Origin: Paenibacillus glacialis | GTDB taxonomy: Bacteria; Bacillota; Bacilli; Paenibacillales; Paenibacillaceae | Direction: 5' to 3' | Assembly: GCF_001637205.1 (NCBI RefSeq) | Contig: NZ_LVJH01000010.1 | Location: forward strand, 1-64,000 | DNA: 64,000 bases | In this document: piece by piece, positions 1-8,794 of the stretch | Position numbering within the stretch: position 1 is the stretch's first letter | Layout: every line of letters starts with the position of its first letter | Translations under genes and position numbers: made by a program | The notes under the pieces: generated by a model | The model's input: only the letters and a program-made list of their open reading frames with translations | What the model was told of the DNA's origin: nothing | Databases searched by the model: none

Positions 1-29
1 GTCGGGAACACCCAACCGTTAGCTGAAAG
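1..29 (+). repeat. attC-like site 0, right-end remnant at window edge
   Basis: The first bases match the 3' end of the intercassette repeat: a GGGAACACCCAACC stretch followed by the core GTTAGCTG at 18-25 and GAAAG. Its core is complementary at 7 of 8 bases to the left core of the next site (CAGATAAC, 489-496), so it marks the left boundary of the first cassette seen. The rest of the site lies outside the window, showing that the array continues to the left. Confidence 0.7.
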
Positions 30-44
30 AACCGGAGGGGAAAA

Positions 45-428
45 ATGATAAATTCTACAAGATTAATTTTCATATTACTCTTATTAATTCTGACAGTGGG
101 CTGTACACATGAGAAGATCGTTAAACCCGATAGTCCAGAGAATTTATCTTATCTCGCATCGGTCGCAATTAATAATCAGGACTTTAATGAATTGAAATCA
201 TATTTTACAGATTCAAGTAAAGAAACTTTAGACGATCAATATTTCGAGGATTTAATTGGAATAAACTCTCATGGAGTCGAACACAGAACATATAGTCTTT
301 TGAGGATGATTGATCAAGATCAGATTGTCTTGTTAGAGATTGTTAAAAATCCCGAGAATAATAATTATGAAATTCAAAACATTATAAAAGTTCCGAAGGA
401 ATATGGAGAATTATTCAGTAATAAATAA
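45..428 (+). CDS. cassette-borne hypothetical lipoprotein
   Basis: 127-residue protein of unknown function. A hydrophobic signal peptide ends in a lipobox (LTVGC, Cys20), so it should be exported and lipid-anchored on the outer face of the membrane. The mature part is polar, with no catalytic motif I recognise; its length and overall look resemble small secreted DUF4878-type proteins, but this is not established. A GGAGGGG ribosome site at 34-40 fits the ATG at 45. It is the only gene between attC-like sites 0 and 1 and starts about 20 bases after the core, the usual layout in this array. Confidence 0.7.
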   Translation: MINSTRLIFILLLLILTVGCTHEKIVKPDSPENLSYLASVAINNQDFNELKSYFTDSSKETLDDQYFEDLIGINSHGVEHRTYSLLRMIDQDQIVLLEIVKNPENNNYEIQNIIKVPKEYGELFSNK

Positions 429-488
429 CGTATCTACTTATTTTAAGCTTAAGAACTTTGTTTTGTTACTCAAGGAAGCCGGTTCCTT

Positions 489-624
489 CAGATAACAATA
501 TATTCACGCATCGGGCTAACGCCCTCGGTCGTCAAGAGGGATATTTGGAGGATTCAGGTGACACATCCAACCGGACCTACGGTCCTTAAGCCGTTCGGAC
601 GTCAGAAATGCGCAACGTTATCAG
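489..624 (+). repeat. attC-like site 1 (complete)
   Basis: Left core CAGATAAC (489-496), right core GTTATCAG (617-624). At 136 bp this is the shortest complete copy. GGACC-TAC-GGTCC forms a terminal hairpin inside the third arm. The right core matches the left core of the next site (CTGATAAT, 1281-1288) at 7 of 8 positions, bounding the cassette that carries the YdcF-like gene. Confidence 0.85.
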
Positions 625-657
625 AAATTCCATCAAAATAAACAGGAGGAATCATGA

Positions 658-1254
658 ATGCTAATTTCAAAAATAAATCCAGAACAACTAACACAAGAAC
701 AAATAATGACTCTATTGTATCCTGGTGATCCGAAGGAATCAGAAATGTTTGGTGATTGCATCATGGTATTCGGAAATGGCAATTTAGATAGAGCAAAAAA
801 GGCGATACAATTATACAAAGAAGGTAGAGCCCCGATTATTTTATTTTCAGGGGGAGACAAGTGGGGAGAACGTAATGAGATTGAAGCAATGTTTATGAAA
901 GAATTTGCACTTGAACAGGGTGTGCCAGAAGAAGCAATAGTAGTCGAAACACTATCGAATCACACCAAAGAGAACGTCTTGGCATCAATATTAGTATTAG
1001 ACAGAGCACTTGGAATTCATAAAATTAAGAGGATAATTGCAGTCAGTAATTCCGGGCACTTAAGAAGATGTCTACTTACGCTAAAGACTTATATGCCAAA
1101 CTGGATACCATTTGTAATGGTGGGAGTTGACGTGGAATTACCAGCAAATTGGTGGAATATACGTCCTATCAAAGAAAGGGCCGAAAAGGAAGTAAGAAGT
1201 TTAATACAGTATATTAATGAAGGGCAACTCGAAGACGAAGAAATAGCTTTGTGA
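658..1254 (+). CDS. YdcF-family (DUF218) protein
   Basis: 198-residue protein of the YdcF/DUF218 family. The family fold shows as a Rossmann-like run: CIMVFGNGN near residue 25, PIILFSGG near residue 60, a glutamate-rich segment, then a conserved (T/S)xxN motif (LSNHTKENV near residue 103) and AVSNSGHLRR near residue 130. Family members are linked to envelope metabolism or have unknown substrates; the ligand here cannot be told. No signal peptide or membrane segment is seen, so this is a cytoplasmic member. AGGAGG at 643-648 supports the ATG at 658 over the out-of-frame ATG at 654. Sole gene of its cassette. Confidence 0.8.
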   Translation: MLISKINPEQLTQEQIMTLLYPGDPKESEMFGDCIMVFGNGNLDRAKKAIQLYKEGRAPIILFSGGDKWGERNEIEAMFMKEFALEQGVPEEAIVVETLSNHTKENVLASILVLDRALGIHKIKRIIAVSNSGHLRRCLLTLKTYMPNWIPFVMVGVDVELPANWWNIRPIKERAEKEVRSLIQYINEGQLEDEEIAL

Positions 1255-1280
1255 ATGAATATTCAAGGTGGCTGGGACAT

Positions 1281-1340
1281 CTGATAATACAATATTCGGG
1301 CTGCGGGCCATGTGGTCCTTGATCTGCCCAAGGCATTTTC
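1281..1340 (+). repeat. attC-like site 2, left part only
   Basis: Left core CTGATAAT (1281-1288; final C changed to T) followed by CTGCGGGCC and a GATCTGCCCAAGGCATTT block that matches the first arms of complete copies. The homology stops near 1340 and no right core is found before the next gene, so the site lost its right half by deletion. Confidence 0.65.
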
Positions 1341-1403
1341 TCCTTCTCCGGTCGCTTTTTAGAATCGAATACTTGTCCTCGCTTTAATGGGAAGGTGATA
1401 TTA

Positions 1404-2498
1404 ATGTCAGATAATTTATCAAATTCACAGTACTTGGCTATTGAGCATATTACAAAGTATGCTAGAACCCGAAAATATGAAGCTCAAAAGTCAATTAAGG
1501 AAGTTCTTCAGATGACAAATATCCCTTGGGGTACTTTTGAAGACGCCGTTGTGAAGTTATTTAAGTACACTAGGGTCGCACTGCATTTTCATCCAGATCG
1601 GCCAATTGTGGACATGAAAAATGTAGCTCAGGCATTACTTGAGCAGGGAGTTTATAAGAGTCAGTTCGAAACTCATATTTCCAATGGCAGCGTATCTGCT
1701 TATCCAGGAGGTGCACGGGATCAATGGGAGAAAATGATGTTTGGAGGCGCTTATCAGTTAGATGGCGTGACTGATAGTCAGCGCCCGAAGTACGGGGCGT
1801 TAGATTTAATGTTACACCCAGAAGGACCGGCACCACGGTTTGGGTCATGTTACTTTCTTCTCTCACCAAGTATCTCCTATCGCTGCACGTTTACTTATTT
1901 GGATTCGCATCAAAATCCGAAGGAAAAAGGCACCTATGGTGAGTTTGATGACATTTTAGCAGCGATTTTTAAAGATGCATTTTTTCGAAATGATGCGATC
2001 GGTGATAAAGATCTGACACCAAGGAAATTTATTGAGCATCTGTTGTATAATCTTGAAGAACCATGCAAGGATCCTTCAAAGCGTGAATCCAATCGAAACC
2101 TCAACCACTATATCGAGGCCCAGGTCCACGGTGATATCGCATTAAAGGATGACGTAGAAGTGCTAGTTGCCGATCCTTCGTTCAAAGGCACGTACGTAGG
2201 AGATCTCTTAGAGCAAATAAGCTTAAAATATTCAATTAAACTATATTGGCATATGGGATTTTCTATGCGTGTAGAAGAAATACCCTCGGGTTTTAGGGGA
2301 CCAACCATGCCTTCCTTAGCTAAACGGATAGCACGGAATGGTTACATAGACGCTAGTGTGATTGGGGCTGCGGCCACTGATTTGAAACGAAATCCAGAAT
2401 TTTGGAAAGACCGAGGGGGCTATGAAGAAGTGCTTCAGGAATTAAAATACATGTGGCATATTGTAGTTCAATTTGGGAACCCATTTGCAAGGAAATGA
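1404..2498 (+). CDS. DUF3626 domain protein
   Basis: 364-residue protein of the DUF3626 family, whose function is unknown. The diagnostic stretch is YGALDLMLHPEGPAPRFGSC near residues 132-151, followed by LSPSISYRCTFTYLDS. No membrane segment or signal peptide is present, so a cytoplasmic enzyme-like protein is likely. The ATG at 1404 is preferred over the GTG at 1395 because an AAGG ribosome site lies at 1392-1395. It follows the truncated site 2 and ends just before site 3, so it is probably a cassette gene whose own left core was deleted. It is longer than most cargo in this array. Confidence 0.75.
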   Translation: MSDNLSNSQYLAIEHITKYARTRKYEAQKSIKEVLQMTNIPWGTFEDAVVKLFKYTRVALHFHPDRPIVDMKNVAQALLEQGVYKSQFETHISNGSVSAYPGGARDQWEKMMFGGAYQLDGVTDSQRPKYGALDLMLHPEGPAPRFGSCYFLLSPSISYRCTFTYLDSHQNPKEKGTYGEFDDILAAIFKDAFFRNDAIGDKDLTPRKFIEHLLYNLEEPCKDPSKRESNRNLNHYIEAQVHGDIALKDDVEVLVADPSFKGTYVGDLLEQISLKYSIKLYWHMGFSMRVEEIPSGFRGPTMPSLAKRIARNGYIDASVIGAAATDLKRNPEFWKDRGGYEEVLQELKYMWHIVVQFGNPFARK

Positions 2499-2582
2499 GG
2501 GATTTGTTCATTGAGCTATCAGGAAACGAAATTTAATAATACTATTTGTGTAAAGTAAGTATTTCAAAGAAGGCGCTCACAT

Positions 2583-2775
2583 TCTATAACAATGTGTTCA
2601 CGCATCGAGGGGCAAGCCCCCTCGATCCGCAGAAGTTAGAAGTGAATTCGGGGTGGATTTTCAGTTGCAAGGAAGTAGATTCAGCGGACACATCCGCACC
2701 GACTAACCGCATCGCGGCTGCTCACTTTCGTTCGCTTAAGTCAGTGGGGCGTCGTGAACACGGAACCGTTATAGG
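2583..2775 (+). repeat. attC-like site 3 (complete)
   Basis: Left core TCTATAAC (2583-2590), right core GTTATAGG (2768-2775); 193 bp, the longest copy. Inner closing stem GTGTTCACG / CGTGAACAC is perfect over nine pairs. The open reading frame that runs through it (about 2546-2794) is incidental. The right core matches the left core of site 4 at 8 of 8 bases. Confidence 0.9.
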
Positions 2776-2946
2776 AAATCAGCGCAAGTATTAAAACCTA
2801 TTTAAATTCTTTGTAGAATTACACTGACGGCAAGGATAGTGTAGCAATCCAATTAAATGAAAATATTCACAACACGGAACGTATGTTCTAAGTTGGAGGG
2901 TATTAACTATAACAAGAATTTTTTAGAGAGAGGGGTGGTTTTCAAA

Positions 2947-4077
2947 ATGATAATAAACAATAACACAAGTTTACCTATAGAGAAAAAAATAGACCAACTT
3001 TATGCTTGTATTCATAAGATGATCGGTGAGATTATTTTTGAGATAGATGCCTTTACGTGTGACGCTTTAGAAAATAAAACTCTAAATTTTACTACAAAAG
3101 GTATCTATCATTTATACGGTTTCTTACAAACTAATAATGAACAACTACCATGGTCTATCATTCTAAAAGTAATCAAGTCAGATAGTGAAGAAAAGGATGA
3201 TATCAAACATCACAATTACTGGCGCCGGGAGGCGCTTTTGTTCGAATCCAAGCTCCTTGATCATCTTTCTGGATATATCCAAGCTCCAAATACTTATCTT
3301 GTTGAAGAACAGAATGATGGAACTATCTGGTTATGGATGGAACAGGTAAATGGGCGTTTTGCACAATCAAAGGAGCAATTCAATTTTATTGCTCATCGAC
3401 TTGGCATGTTTAACGCAGAGTATCTTACTACAAAAGCAATACCAGACGAAGCATGGGTCTGCAAAAGTTGGCTTAAATCGTGGACAACCTCAAGTCGAAA
3501 GTATGCGCCTAACCCAGGGCCATACATAATCCAGTTACAAGATGAAGAGATAAAGTATATTTGGGAATGGTTCAAGGAACTTACTGAAGAAATAAATGAA
3601 AAGTTGGCTTCTCTTAGCGATTTGCCGCGTGTGTTAGCACATCAAGACTTAGGACAAAAAAATATGATCTTAACTCCAAACGATCAACTGGTGCTCATTG
3701 ATTGGCAGTTCATGAGTATCTCAGGTATTGGAGAAGATCTCGGTAAGATGTTTGGCGCAAATATGAGCCTTGGAATCATTCCTACGGATCAATACGAAGC
3801 TTATCGGGATTCATTGTTTTACTCCTATATTAAAGGAATGAGGGAGATGGGATGGGAAGGGGATGAGAGGTTAGCTAGATACGGTTATTGTATAAGTACC
3901 GCTTTACGAAGCGTCTGGGAAGTACCCCAGCTCTGCTCGTTAGCTGCCCAGCTTGAAAGTAATCCAACTAATTCCAAACTTCAAGAGAGAGTATATCAAC
4001 TAAAACAAATAATCAATATACAAATTGCAATGGATTATGAAGCGGAATCATTAAGAGGACATAATTATAGTCTTTAA
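2947..4077 (+). CDS. aminoglycoside phosphotransferase/choline kinase-like protein
   Basis: About 376 residues with the APH fold. The catalytic loop HQDLGQKN places His232, Asp234 and Asn239, and the metal-binding motif IDWQ places Asp252, so the active site is complete. Family members phosphorylate small hydroxylated substrates (aminoglycosides, choline, homoserine, hydroxyurea-like compounds); the substrate cannot be read from sequence, and antibiotic resistance is only a possibility. The ATG at 2947 has a GGGGTGG site ten bases upstream; an in-frame ATG at 2857 has no visible ribosome site. Sole gene between sites 3 and 4. Confidence 0.75.
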   Translation: MIINNNTSLPIEKKIDQLYACIHKMIGEIIFEIDAFTCDALENKTLNFTTKGIYHLYGFLQTNNEQLPWSIILKVIKSDSEEKDDIKHHNYWRREALLFESKLLDHLSGYIQAPNTYLVEEQNDGTIWLWMEQVNGRFAQSKEQFNFIAHRLGMFNAEYLTTKAIPDEAWVCKSWLKSWTTSSRKYAPNPGPYIIQLQDEEIKYIWEWFKELTEEINEKLASLSDLPRVLAHQDLGQKNMILTPNDQLVLIDWQFMSISGIGEDLGKMFGANMSLGIIPTDQYEAYRDSLFYSYIKGMREMGWEGDERLARYGYCISTALRSVWEVPQLCSLAAQLESNPTNSKLQERVYQLKQIINIQIAMDYEAESLRGHNYSL

Positions 4078-4135
4078 CCTATATGAAAAAGATGGTGAAA
4101 AATTAATATTGATATTTCTAAGAAGGCGCTGACAT

Positions 4136-4305
4136 CCTATAACAAAGAATTCACGCTCAGGTCGGCTAACGCCGATCCTCGGTCTGCCCGAAGATAAAGC
4201 GGAGAAGTCGGATCAGGCAGACAACCCTGCACTGCCTAACCGCGTCGCGGCCGACCCTTTAGGCCTTAAGGCAGTGAGGGTTCGTGAATACCAAAACGTT
4301 ATAAG
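4136..4305 (+). repeat. attC-like site 4 (complete)
   Basis: Left core CCTATAAC (4136-4143), right core GTTATAAG (4298-4305). Left core pairs 8/8 with the right core of site 3 across the kinase gene. Closing stem AATTCACG / CGTGAATA; the last arm begins AACCCTGCACTGCCTAA and closes with TTAAGGCAGTGAGGGTT. Confidence 0.9.
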
Positions 4306-4353
4306 AAATTGCCGCAATCACAAAAATGTTGAAACAGGGGTGATGAAGAAACA

Positions 4354-4845
4354 ATGGATTCATTATTTGATTTTAAGATCATTTCAAAACACAGAATGGT
4401 AAATCATTATTATTTAAAGTTCAAAGCAAGTTTAGAATCTTTGAATCATAATCAAATTTGGCTGAAAGAGTCAGCAGATTCAAATAGTATTGGTGGAATA
4501 GTTATACATATTATCGAACATGTTAAAAGAAATACTCAGAGAATAATAAACCCAGACATTAAGTATGAATTTGGAATAGAGGATTTGTTTGCAGACCTAA
4601 ATCAAGAAAAAGAGTTATTACTAGAGAATCTTAAACAAACATTCTCAGAATTCGAAGACGCAATTAGTAAGACTGAATCTATTGATATGTACAATATATA
4701 TCACTTAGTTGAGCATACAGGATATCATCTAGGGCAGGTGATTGATAGAACCCAAAGAATAACAGGAAATAGATTTCAATTTGTACAGAACGGAATAAAC
4801 GAGAAATCGTTAAAGGAACATATTCAAAGAGAATTAAAAGGATAA
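4354..4845 (+). CDS. DinB-family protein
   Basis: 163-residue DinB/DUF1572-type four-helix protein. The histidines expected to bind a divalent metal are present: one in the first half (VIHIIEH) and the pair in LVEHTGYHLGQV near the C-terminus. Many Bacillota DinB proteins are thiol (bacillithiol) transferases or are annotated as damage-inducible; the activity here is unknown. It lacks any export signal. AGGGGTGATG lies upstream of the ATG. Sole gene between sites 4 and 5, and the first of four DinB genes in the array, which do not look like recent copies of each other. Confidence 0.8.
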   Translation: MDSLFDFKIISKHRMVNHYYLKFKASLESLNHNQIWLKESADSNSIGGIVIHIIEHVKRNTQRIINPDIKYEFGIEDLFADLNQEKELLLENLKQTFSEFEDAISKTESIDMYNIYHLVEHTGYHLGQVIDRTQRITGNRFQFVQNGINEKSLKEHIQRELKG

Positions 4846-4876
4846 ATTGATAGTCGTTCAAGGAAGGCGGCAACAT

Positions 4877-5036
4877 CTCATAACAGAACATTCCTACTAC
4901 GTCGCTGACGCTCCTTGGTCGTCATGAGGGATTTCGAAGAAGCTTATTTAGACGACATATTCAACCGGCTAAGTCTTACGACCCGGTGCTACGCACCTTA
5001 AGCCGCCTGAACGTCAGAAATGCGCAACGTTATATG
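4877..5036 (+). repeat. attC-like site 5 (complete)
   Basis: Left core CTCATAAC (4877-4884), right core GTTATATG (5029-5036). Its two own ends match at only 6 of 8 bases, but the right core matches the left core of site 6 at 8 of 8. The left core pairs 7/8 with the right core of site 4. Confidence 0.9.
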
Positions 5037-5067
5037 AAATGGGGCAAGAGATATTAATAACAAATTA

Positions 5068-5556
5068 ATGAGCACGAGAACAATCATAATCTTCATCTTA
5101 TTAGTTGGAGTAGTATTTTTTATTTTACAGTATAACGGAAGTGGACTGACGAAGAACTCAAACCTGAACATAAAGATATCTACAGAGCAAATTTCCAGTA
5201 CACAAATGTCGAAGGTAGTCTATTCACATGAAACAATCCCGAATATTAAGTTTATTGAAGTTGAATTGACAGAAGAACAAATAAGGAATATTGCTGATTG
5301 GATCAATACTGTACCTACTTCATCAATTAAAGAGTTGAATCATATACCTTCTAATATTAGTGCAGGAATAGTATTTCGATTAAAGTCAAAAAAAGAAATC
5401 CGGATTCAATACGATCTTGAAGGTATATTCATTACAAGAACCGATATAAAGAGTACGCAAGTGATGTATTCGATTTACCAAGATAACTTAAAACATTTTT
5501 TTGATGAACAACTTAAAGGCTTCTATTTCGAACAAGACAGATTAAACAATTCCTGA
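5068..5556 (+). CDS. cassette-borne membrane-anchored hypothetical protein
   Basis: 162-residue protein with one N-terminal hydrophobic segment (about residues 5-21) and a polar remainder, so probably a membrane-anchored or secreted extracellular domain. No lipobox cysteine is present. No family recognised. The ATG at 5068 is the first in frame after site 5 but has no good ribosome site, so expression may depend on read-through or a weak start. Sole gene between sites 5 and 6. Confidence 0.65.
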   Translation: MSTRTIIIFILLVGVVFFILQYNGSGLTKNSNLNIKISTEQISSTQMSKVVYSHETIPNIKFIEVELTEEQIRNIADWINTVPTSSIKELNHIPSNISAGIVFRLKSKKEIRIQYDLEGIFITRTDIKSTQVMYSIYQDNLKHFFDEQLKGFYFEQDRLNNS

Positions 5557-5579
5557 AGGTATTTCTTGAAGCCCCACAT

Positions 5580-5745
5580 CATATAACACTGTTTTCTTGC
5601 TGCGTCGCGTCGCTCCTTGGTCTGCCCAAGGCATTTCGAAGCAGCGGATGCAGGCAGACAACCCTGCGAGACTAAGTGGCGAAGTCACCCAGTCGCTTGT
5701 GCTCCTTTAAGTGTCTCGAGTTCAGGAACACAACAACGTTATACG
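5580..5745 (+). repeat. attC-like site 6 (complete)
   Basis: Left core CATATAAC (5580-5587), right core GTTATACG (5738-5745). Left core pairs 8/8 with site 5's right core; right core pairs 8/8 with site 7's left core. Contains the paired arm TCTGCC / GGCAGA and a final arm AACCCTGCGAGAC / GTCTCGAGTTC. Confidence 0.9.
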
Positions 5746-5790
5746 ACATGGGCATAAAGACAAAAAAACTATAAAGGGGGATGCATTTTC

Positions 5791-6393
5791 ATGAAGATTG
5801 TAAGTACTCAAGAGCATTATGAATTGCTCATAGATGAGGGTAATGATCCAGTACAAGACCCACCACAATTACAATCATATATGAACAGATGGGACGGTCC
5901 CACTTTTTTCAATAAATTAAACCCCAACAATTGTATGGTACTAGATATTGGAATTGGAACTGGAAGAATAGCAAAAACGGTATTACTTACCGGGTGTCAA
6001 TTCCTTGTTGGAATAGATATATCACCGAAGACTTTAGACAGAGCAAGGACTAATCTAAGTTCTTATCCTAACCTTGAGTTAGTAAATACTGATGTAAACA
6101 ATTTTATTCGTCCTAATACCTTTGATCTAGCTTACAGTGTATTGACATTTTTACACATAGAGGATAAGGAAAAAGCATTAAGTAATATTTACAAATCTCT
6201 AAAGAATAATGGATCATTTGTTTTATCAGTTAGTGAAGATAATGAGTGGTTTGAGTGTGGTGATAGGAAGGTGAAGCTATACCCTATTGGATTAGAAGAA
6301 TATATTCGTCTTTTCCAATCAATTGGTTTTCAAATTGAATCAATTCAGGAAACAGAAAGCAAATATGCAACAATTATTAAAGGGAAGAAGTAA
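5791..6393 (+). CDS. class I SAM-dependent methyltransferase
   Basis: 200-residue methyltransferase. Motif I is VLDIGIGTGRIAK near residue 50, followed by an acidic residue in VGIDIS (motif II) and a motif IV-like region FDLAYSVLTFLHIED. The substrate is not inferable; no substrate domain is fused. Cytoplasmic. AAAGGGGG about ten bases before the ATG supports the start. Sole gene of the cassette between sites 6 and 7, both of whose boundary cores match perfectly. Confidence 0.85.
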   Translation: MKIVSTQEHYELLIDEGNDPVQDPPQLQSYMNRWDGPTFFNKLNPNNCMVLDIGIGTGRIAKTVLLTGCQFLVGIDISPKTLDRARTNLSSYPNLELVNTDVNNFIRPNTFDLAYSVLTFLHIEDKEKALSNIYKSLKNNGSFVLSVSEDNEWFECGDRKVKLYPIGLEEYIRLFQSIGFQIESIQETESKYATIIKGKK

Positions 6394-6423
6394 ACGTAAG
6401 TATTCGAATGAAGATACCTACGT

Positions 6424-6586
6424 CGTATAACACCGTTTCCCCACTGCGGGTCCTGATGGACCTTTGGTCTGCAAGAGGGATTTGGAGGAAGATTAATCAG
6501 CAGACACACCCGCACTACCTAACCGCATCGCGGCTGCCCTTCCGGCTTAAGGTGGTGGGGCGTCGTGAAAACAACAACGTTATGTG
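6424..6586 (+). repeat. attC-like site 7 (complete)
   Basis: Left core CGTATAAC (6424-6431), right core GTTATGTG (6579-6586). The two own ends differ at two of eight bases, yet the right core is perfectly complementary to the CACATAAC at 7146-7153 beyond the next gene. Arms GGTCTGC / GCAGAC and CACTACCTAA / TTAAGGTGGTG are visible. Confidence 0.9.
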
Positions 6587-6637
6587 AAAGTTCGGTACTA
6601 CATGATAAAACCAATTCTGCGATACAAGGAGTGAATT

Positions 6638-7102
6638 ATGAAAAGTCTTATTACATATAACCGGGAAGTAAGAGATGAATGGTTTGAAGTATTAAATAAT
6701 TTATCTACAGAGGAGTTAAGCAAGGAGCGAAAATCAGGAGTAGGATCTATTTTAAGGACTCTTTTTCATATTATAGATACTGAATACAGTTGGTTTAGAG
6801 CAATGTATAATAAGAATGATATTCAAATATATTTTGAAGAGTTCAATGACTTACAATCTATAAAGGAACTATCTAATCAGTATAGGAAAGAAATATCAGT
6901 GTTTCTGAGACAATGGACACCTAGTGATGAAAACGAAGTTGTTAAACCGTCTTGGATGACAGAAACCTATAAAAAAGGTGAGATCCTTAGACATATAATT
7001 GCCCATGAAATTCATCATATCGGCCAGTTATCAGTTTGGTCAAGAGAATCAGAGATAGAACCAGTAAGTTCAAATTTCATTGGAAGAAATATAAAGACAT
7101 AA
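6638..7102 (+). CDS. DinB-family protein
   Basis: 154-residue DinB-superfamily protein (begins MKSLITYNREVRDEWFEVL). Metal-ligand histidines appear in LFHIIDTEYSWFR and in IAHEIHHIGQLSVW. Such proteins act as metal-dependent thiol transferases or have unknown roles; the substrate is unknown. AAGGAG lies seven bases before the ATG. It is the last gene before the array is interrupted; its cassette ends at the solitary core at 7146. Confidence 0.8.
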   Translation: MKSLITYNREVRDEWFEVLNNLSTEELSKERKSGVGSILRTLFHIIDTEYSWFRAMYNKNDIQIYFEEFNDLQSIKELSNQYRKEISVFLRQWTPSDENEVVKPSWMTETYKKGEILRHIIAHEIHHIGQLSVWSRESEIEPVSSNFIGRNIKT

Positions 7103-7145
7103 ATCAATGAATATTTGTGTGATGACTGGAAGAAGACCGAACCTT

Positions 7146-7153
7146 CACATAAC
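7146..7153 (+). repeat. attC-like site 8, isolated left core
   Basis: CACATAAC follows a GAAGAAGACCGAACCTT stretch like the conserved sequence before other left cores. It is perfectly complementary to the right core of site 7. Sequence after about 7165 no longer resembles the repeat, so the rest of the site was lost when non-array DNA was joined here. Confidence 0.6.
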
Positions 7154-7560
7154 CGGAACGCCAAATGGATAGACATTGTGACTCAGTATTTTTATAATTT
7201 AAACATCTCACTTGCTGATTTACTTGGTTAAGACTACCGTGAAAAGGTAGATGCAGAGATAGAGCGCAAGTTAAGGAACGTGCCAAGAGAGATGAGAGCT
7301 TGTTGAACTATAATGCTGGGGGAATTGCTGAGTAGGAGTCTCAAAACTTCTACATTAATGATCTGGAAACAGATTTATTTGAATGATATAGGATGATATA
7401 AAACAAAGAAAATTCCATGAATACCTGGGATTTTTCTTTTTATCTGAGAAATTATCTTTTGAGTGTTAAAGGGTATATATTCTATGTTAGTGGTCATTCT
7501 AAATTTGACTATAAGGTAGTGATAGTGGCACCTATGAAACCGTTGACAAAATAGAATGGG
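7154..7560 (+). other. gene-free stretch after the broken array
   Basis: No intact gene. A short broken frame around 7165-7306 reads as a decayed peptide fragment with an internal stop that I cannot assign. An imperfect hairpin with T-rich tail (AAATTCC / GGGATTTTTC) at about 7408-7440 could terminate leftover transcription. The segment probably marks the junction between array and chromosome. Confidence 0.4.
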
Positions 7561-7574
7561 ATAATTATACTTTG

Positions 7575-7587
7575 GTTAAACGTTTAC
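7575..7587 (+). promoter_or_regulatory. LacI-type operator before the regulator gene
   Basis: The palindromic core TAAACGTTTA (7577-7586) matches the centre of the longer palindrome in front of the alpha-glucosidase gene (8795-8816). Lying 37 bases before the regulator's start, it is best read as an autoregulatory operator. A cre (CcpA) site is an alternative, since LacI-family sites look alike. Confidence 0.6.
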
Positions 7588-7623
7588 TCACTTCATTAAC
7601 GTAAAGAATAACGAGGGTAATTA

Positions 7624-8628
7624 ATGAATATTCCGACCATTAAAGATGTAGCAAAAGCAGCGAATGTATCTGTGGCCACAGTATCCCGGGTACTTCATAA
7701 TCTTTCAGGGTACTCGAATAAAACCAAACTTAAGGTACTGCAAGCCGTTGAAGAGCTTGGATATCACCCTAATGCAATTGCAAGGGGACTCATTAACAAA
7801 CGAACGCAGACCATCGGTGTTCTTTTTCCTGATGTTTCCAGCGGTTTCTCATCGGATATTCTGCATGGTATTGAGGAAGTTGCCCATGAAAAAGGGTTCA
7901 GTGTCATTGTTTGCAATACGGCCGAAGAAGGCAAAAGGACAATGAAATATTTGCAAGTTCTTCGTGAAAAACAAGTGGACGGAGTCGTGTTTACTAGTGA
8001 GGTTCTTAAGGATGAATATTATCAGGCACTGAAAGAAATGGGGATACCGGTGGTACTCGTTAACACTCAATCCCACAAATATATGATTCCCTACGTTAAA
8101 GTTGACGATAGACAAGCCGCGTATCAAGCAACCGCCTATCTTATTCAGAATGGTCATCGCGAAATTGCAATGATCAGTGGGACTTTGGGGGATACGGTTG
8201 CTGGAACTCGTGTAGAAGGTTATCGTCAGGTTCTGGAGGATCATGACATACAGTTCTTAGAATCTAGAGTGGCTTATGGTGATTTCCGTTGGGAAAGTGG
8301 TCGAAAAGCGATGGAGTTGCTACTAGCGGATGCCCCTCCTTTCACAGCCTTGTTTGCCGCCAGTGACGAAATGGCTATTGGGGCTATGGGAGCAGTCTTT
8401 GCGAAGGGGATGAGAATTCCCGATGATCTATCCATTATTGGTTATGATGATTTGACCTTGGCCAAAATAACCTTTCCTCCGTTAACGACGGTTCATCAGC
8501 CTCTCGCTCAGATGGGACGTCTTGCTTCCGATAAATTGATAGCTTTAATTGAGAATTCACAAGATGTTTCTAGCACCATTGTGAGCCATCACATTGTAGA
8601 GAGACAGACAGTTCGGTCAAAGGGATAA
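7624..8628 (+). CDS. LacI-family transcriptional regulator
   Basis: 334 residues: an N-terminal LacI helix-turn-helix (IKDVAKAANVSVATVSRVL, about residues 6-24) with the hinge helix after it, then a periplasmic-binding-protein-like sugar-sensing domain (TIGVLFPD near residue 62 to the end). GAGGG lies eight bases before the ATG. The downstream gene is a GH13 alpha-glucosidase and both promoters carry the same palindrome, so it very likely represses this locus and is released by a malto- or isomalto-oligosaccharide. The effector is an inference. Confidence 0.9.
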   Translation: MNIPTIKDVAKAANVSVATVSRVLHNLSGYSNKTKLKVLQAVEELGYHPNAIARGLINKRTQTIGVLFPDVSSGFSSDILHGIEEVAHEKGFSVIVCNTAEEGKRTMKYLQVLREKQVDGVVFTSEVLKDEYYQALKEMGIPVVLVNTQSHKYMIPYVKVDDRQAAYQATAYLIQNGHREIAMISGTLGDTVAGTRVEGYRQVLEDHDIQFLESRVAYGDFRWESGRKAMELLLADAPPFTALFAASDEMAIGAMGAVFAKGMRIPDDLSIIGYDDLTLAKITFPPLTTVHQPLAQMGRLASDKLIALIENSQDVSSTIVSHHIVERQTVRSKG

Positions 8629-8794
8629 GGCTTCTTATTCCTAAAAAGGTAAACATCCAACTCGGATATATATCCATGGAAATAAGAGTTTTGTATAAGT
8701 AACTCTAATAAGGTGGTGGTGTATACTTAAACAGAAGTAAGCGGATGAATACTACAAATATAATAATTATGGATTTGATAAATCTGTTTGGATA

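Noticed and set aside
2546..2794. Open frame of 82 codons on the + strand
   Set aside because: It lies almost wholly in attC-like site 3, has no ribosome site and encodes a different sequence in every other copy.
7575..7587. cre (CcpA) site
   Set aside because: The same core occurs as a longer palindrome before the glucosidase and next to a dedicated LacI regulator, so a local operator is the simpler reading; CcpA control remains possible.
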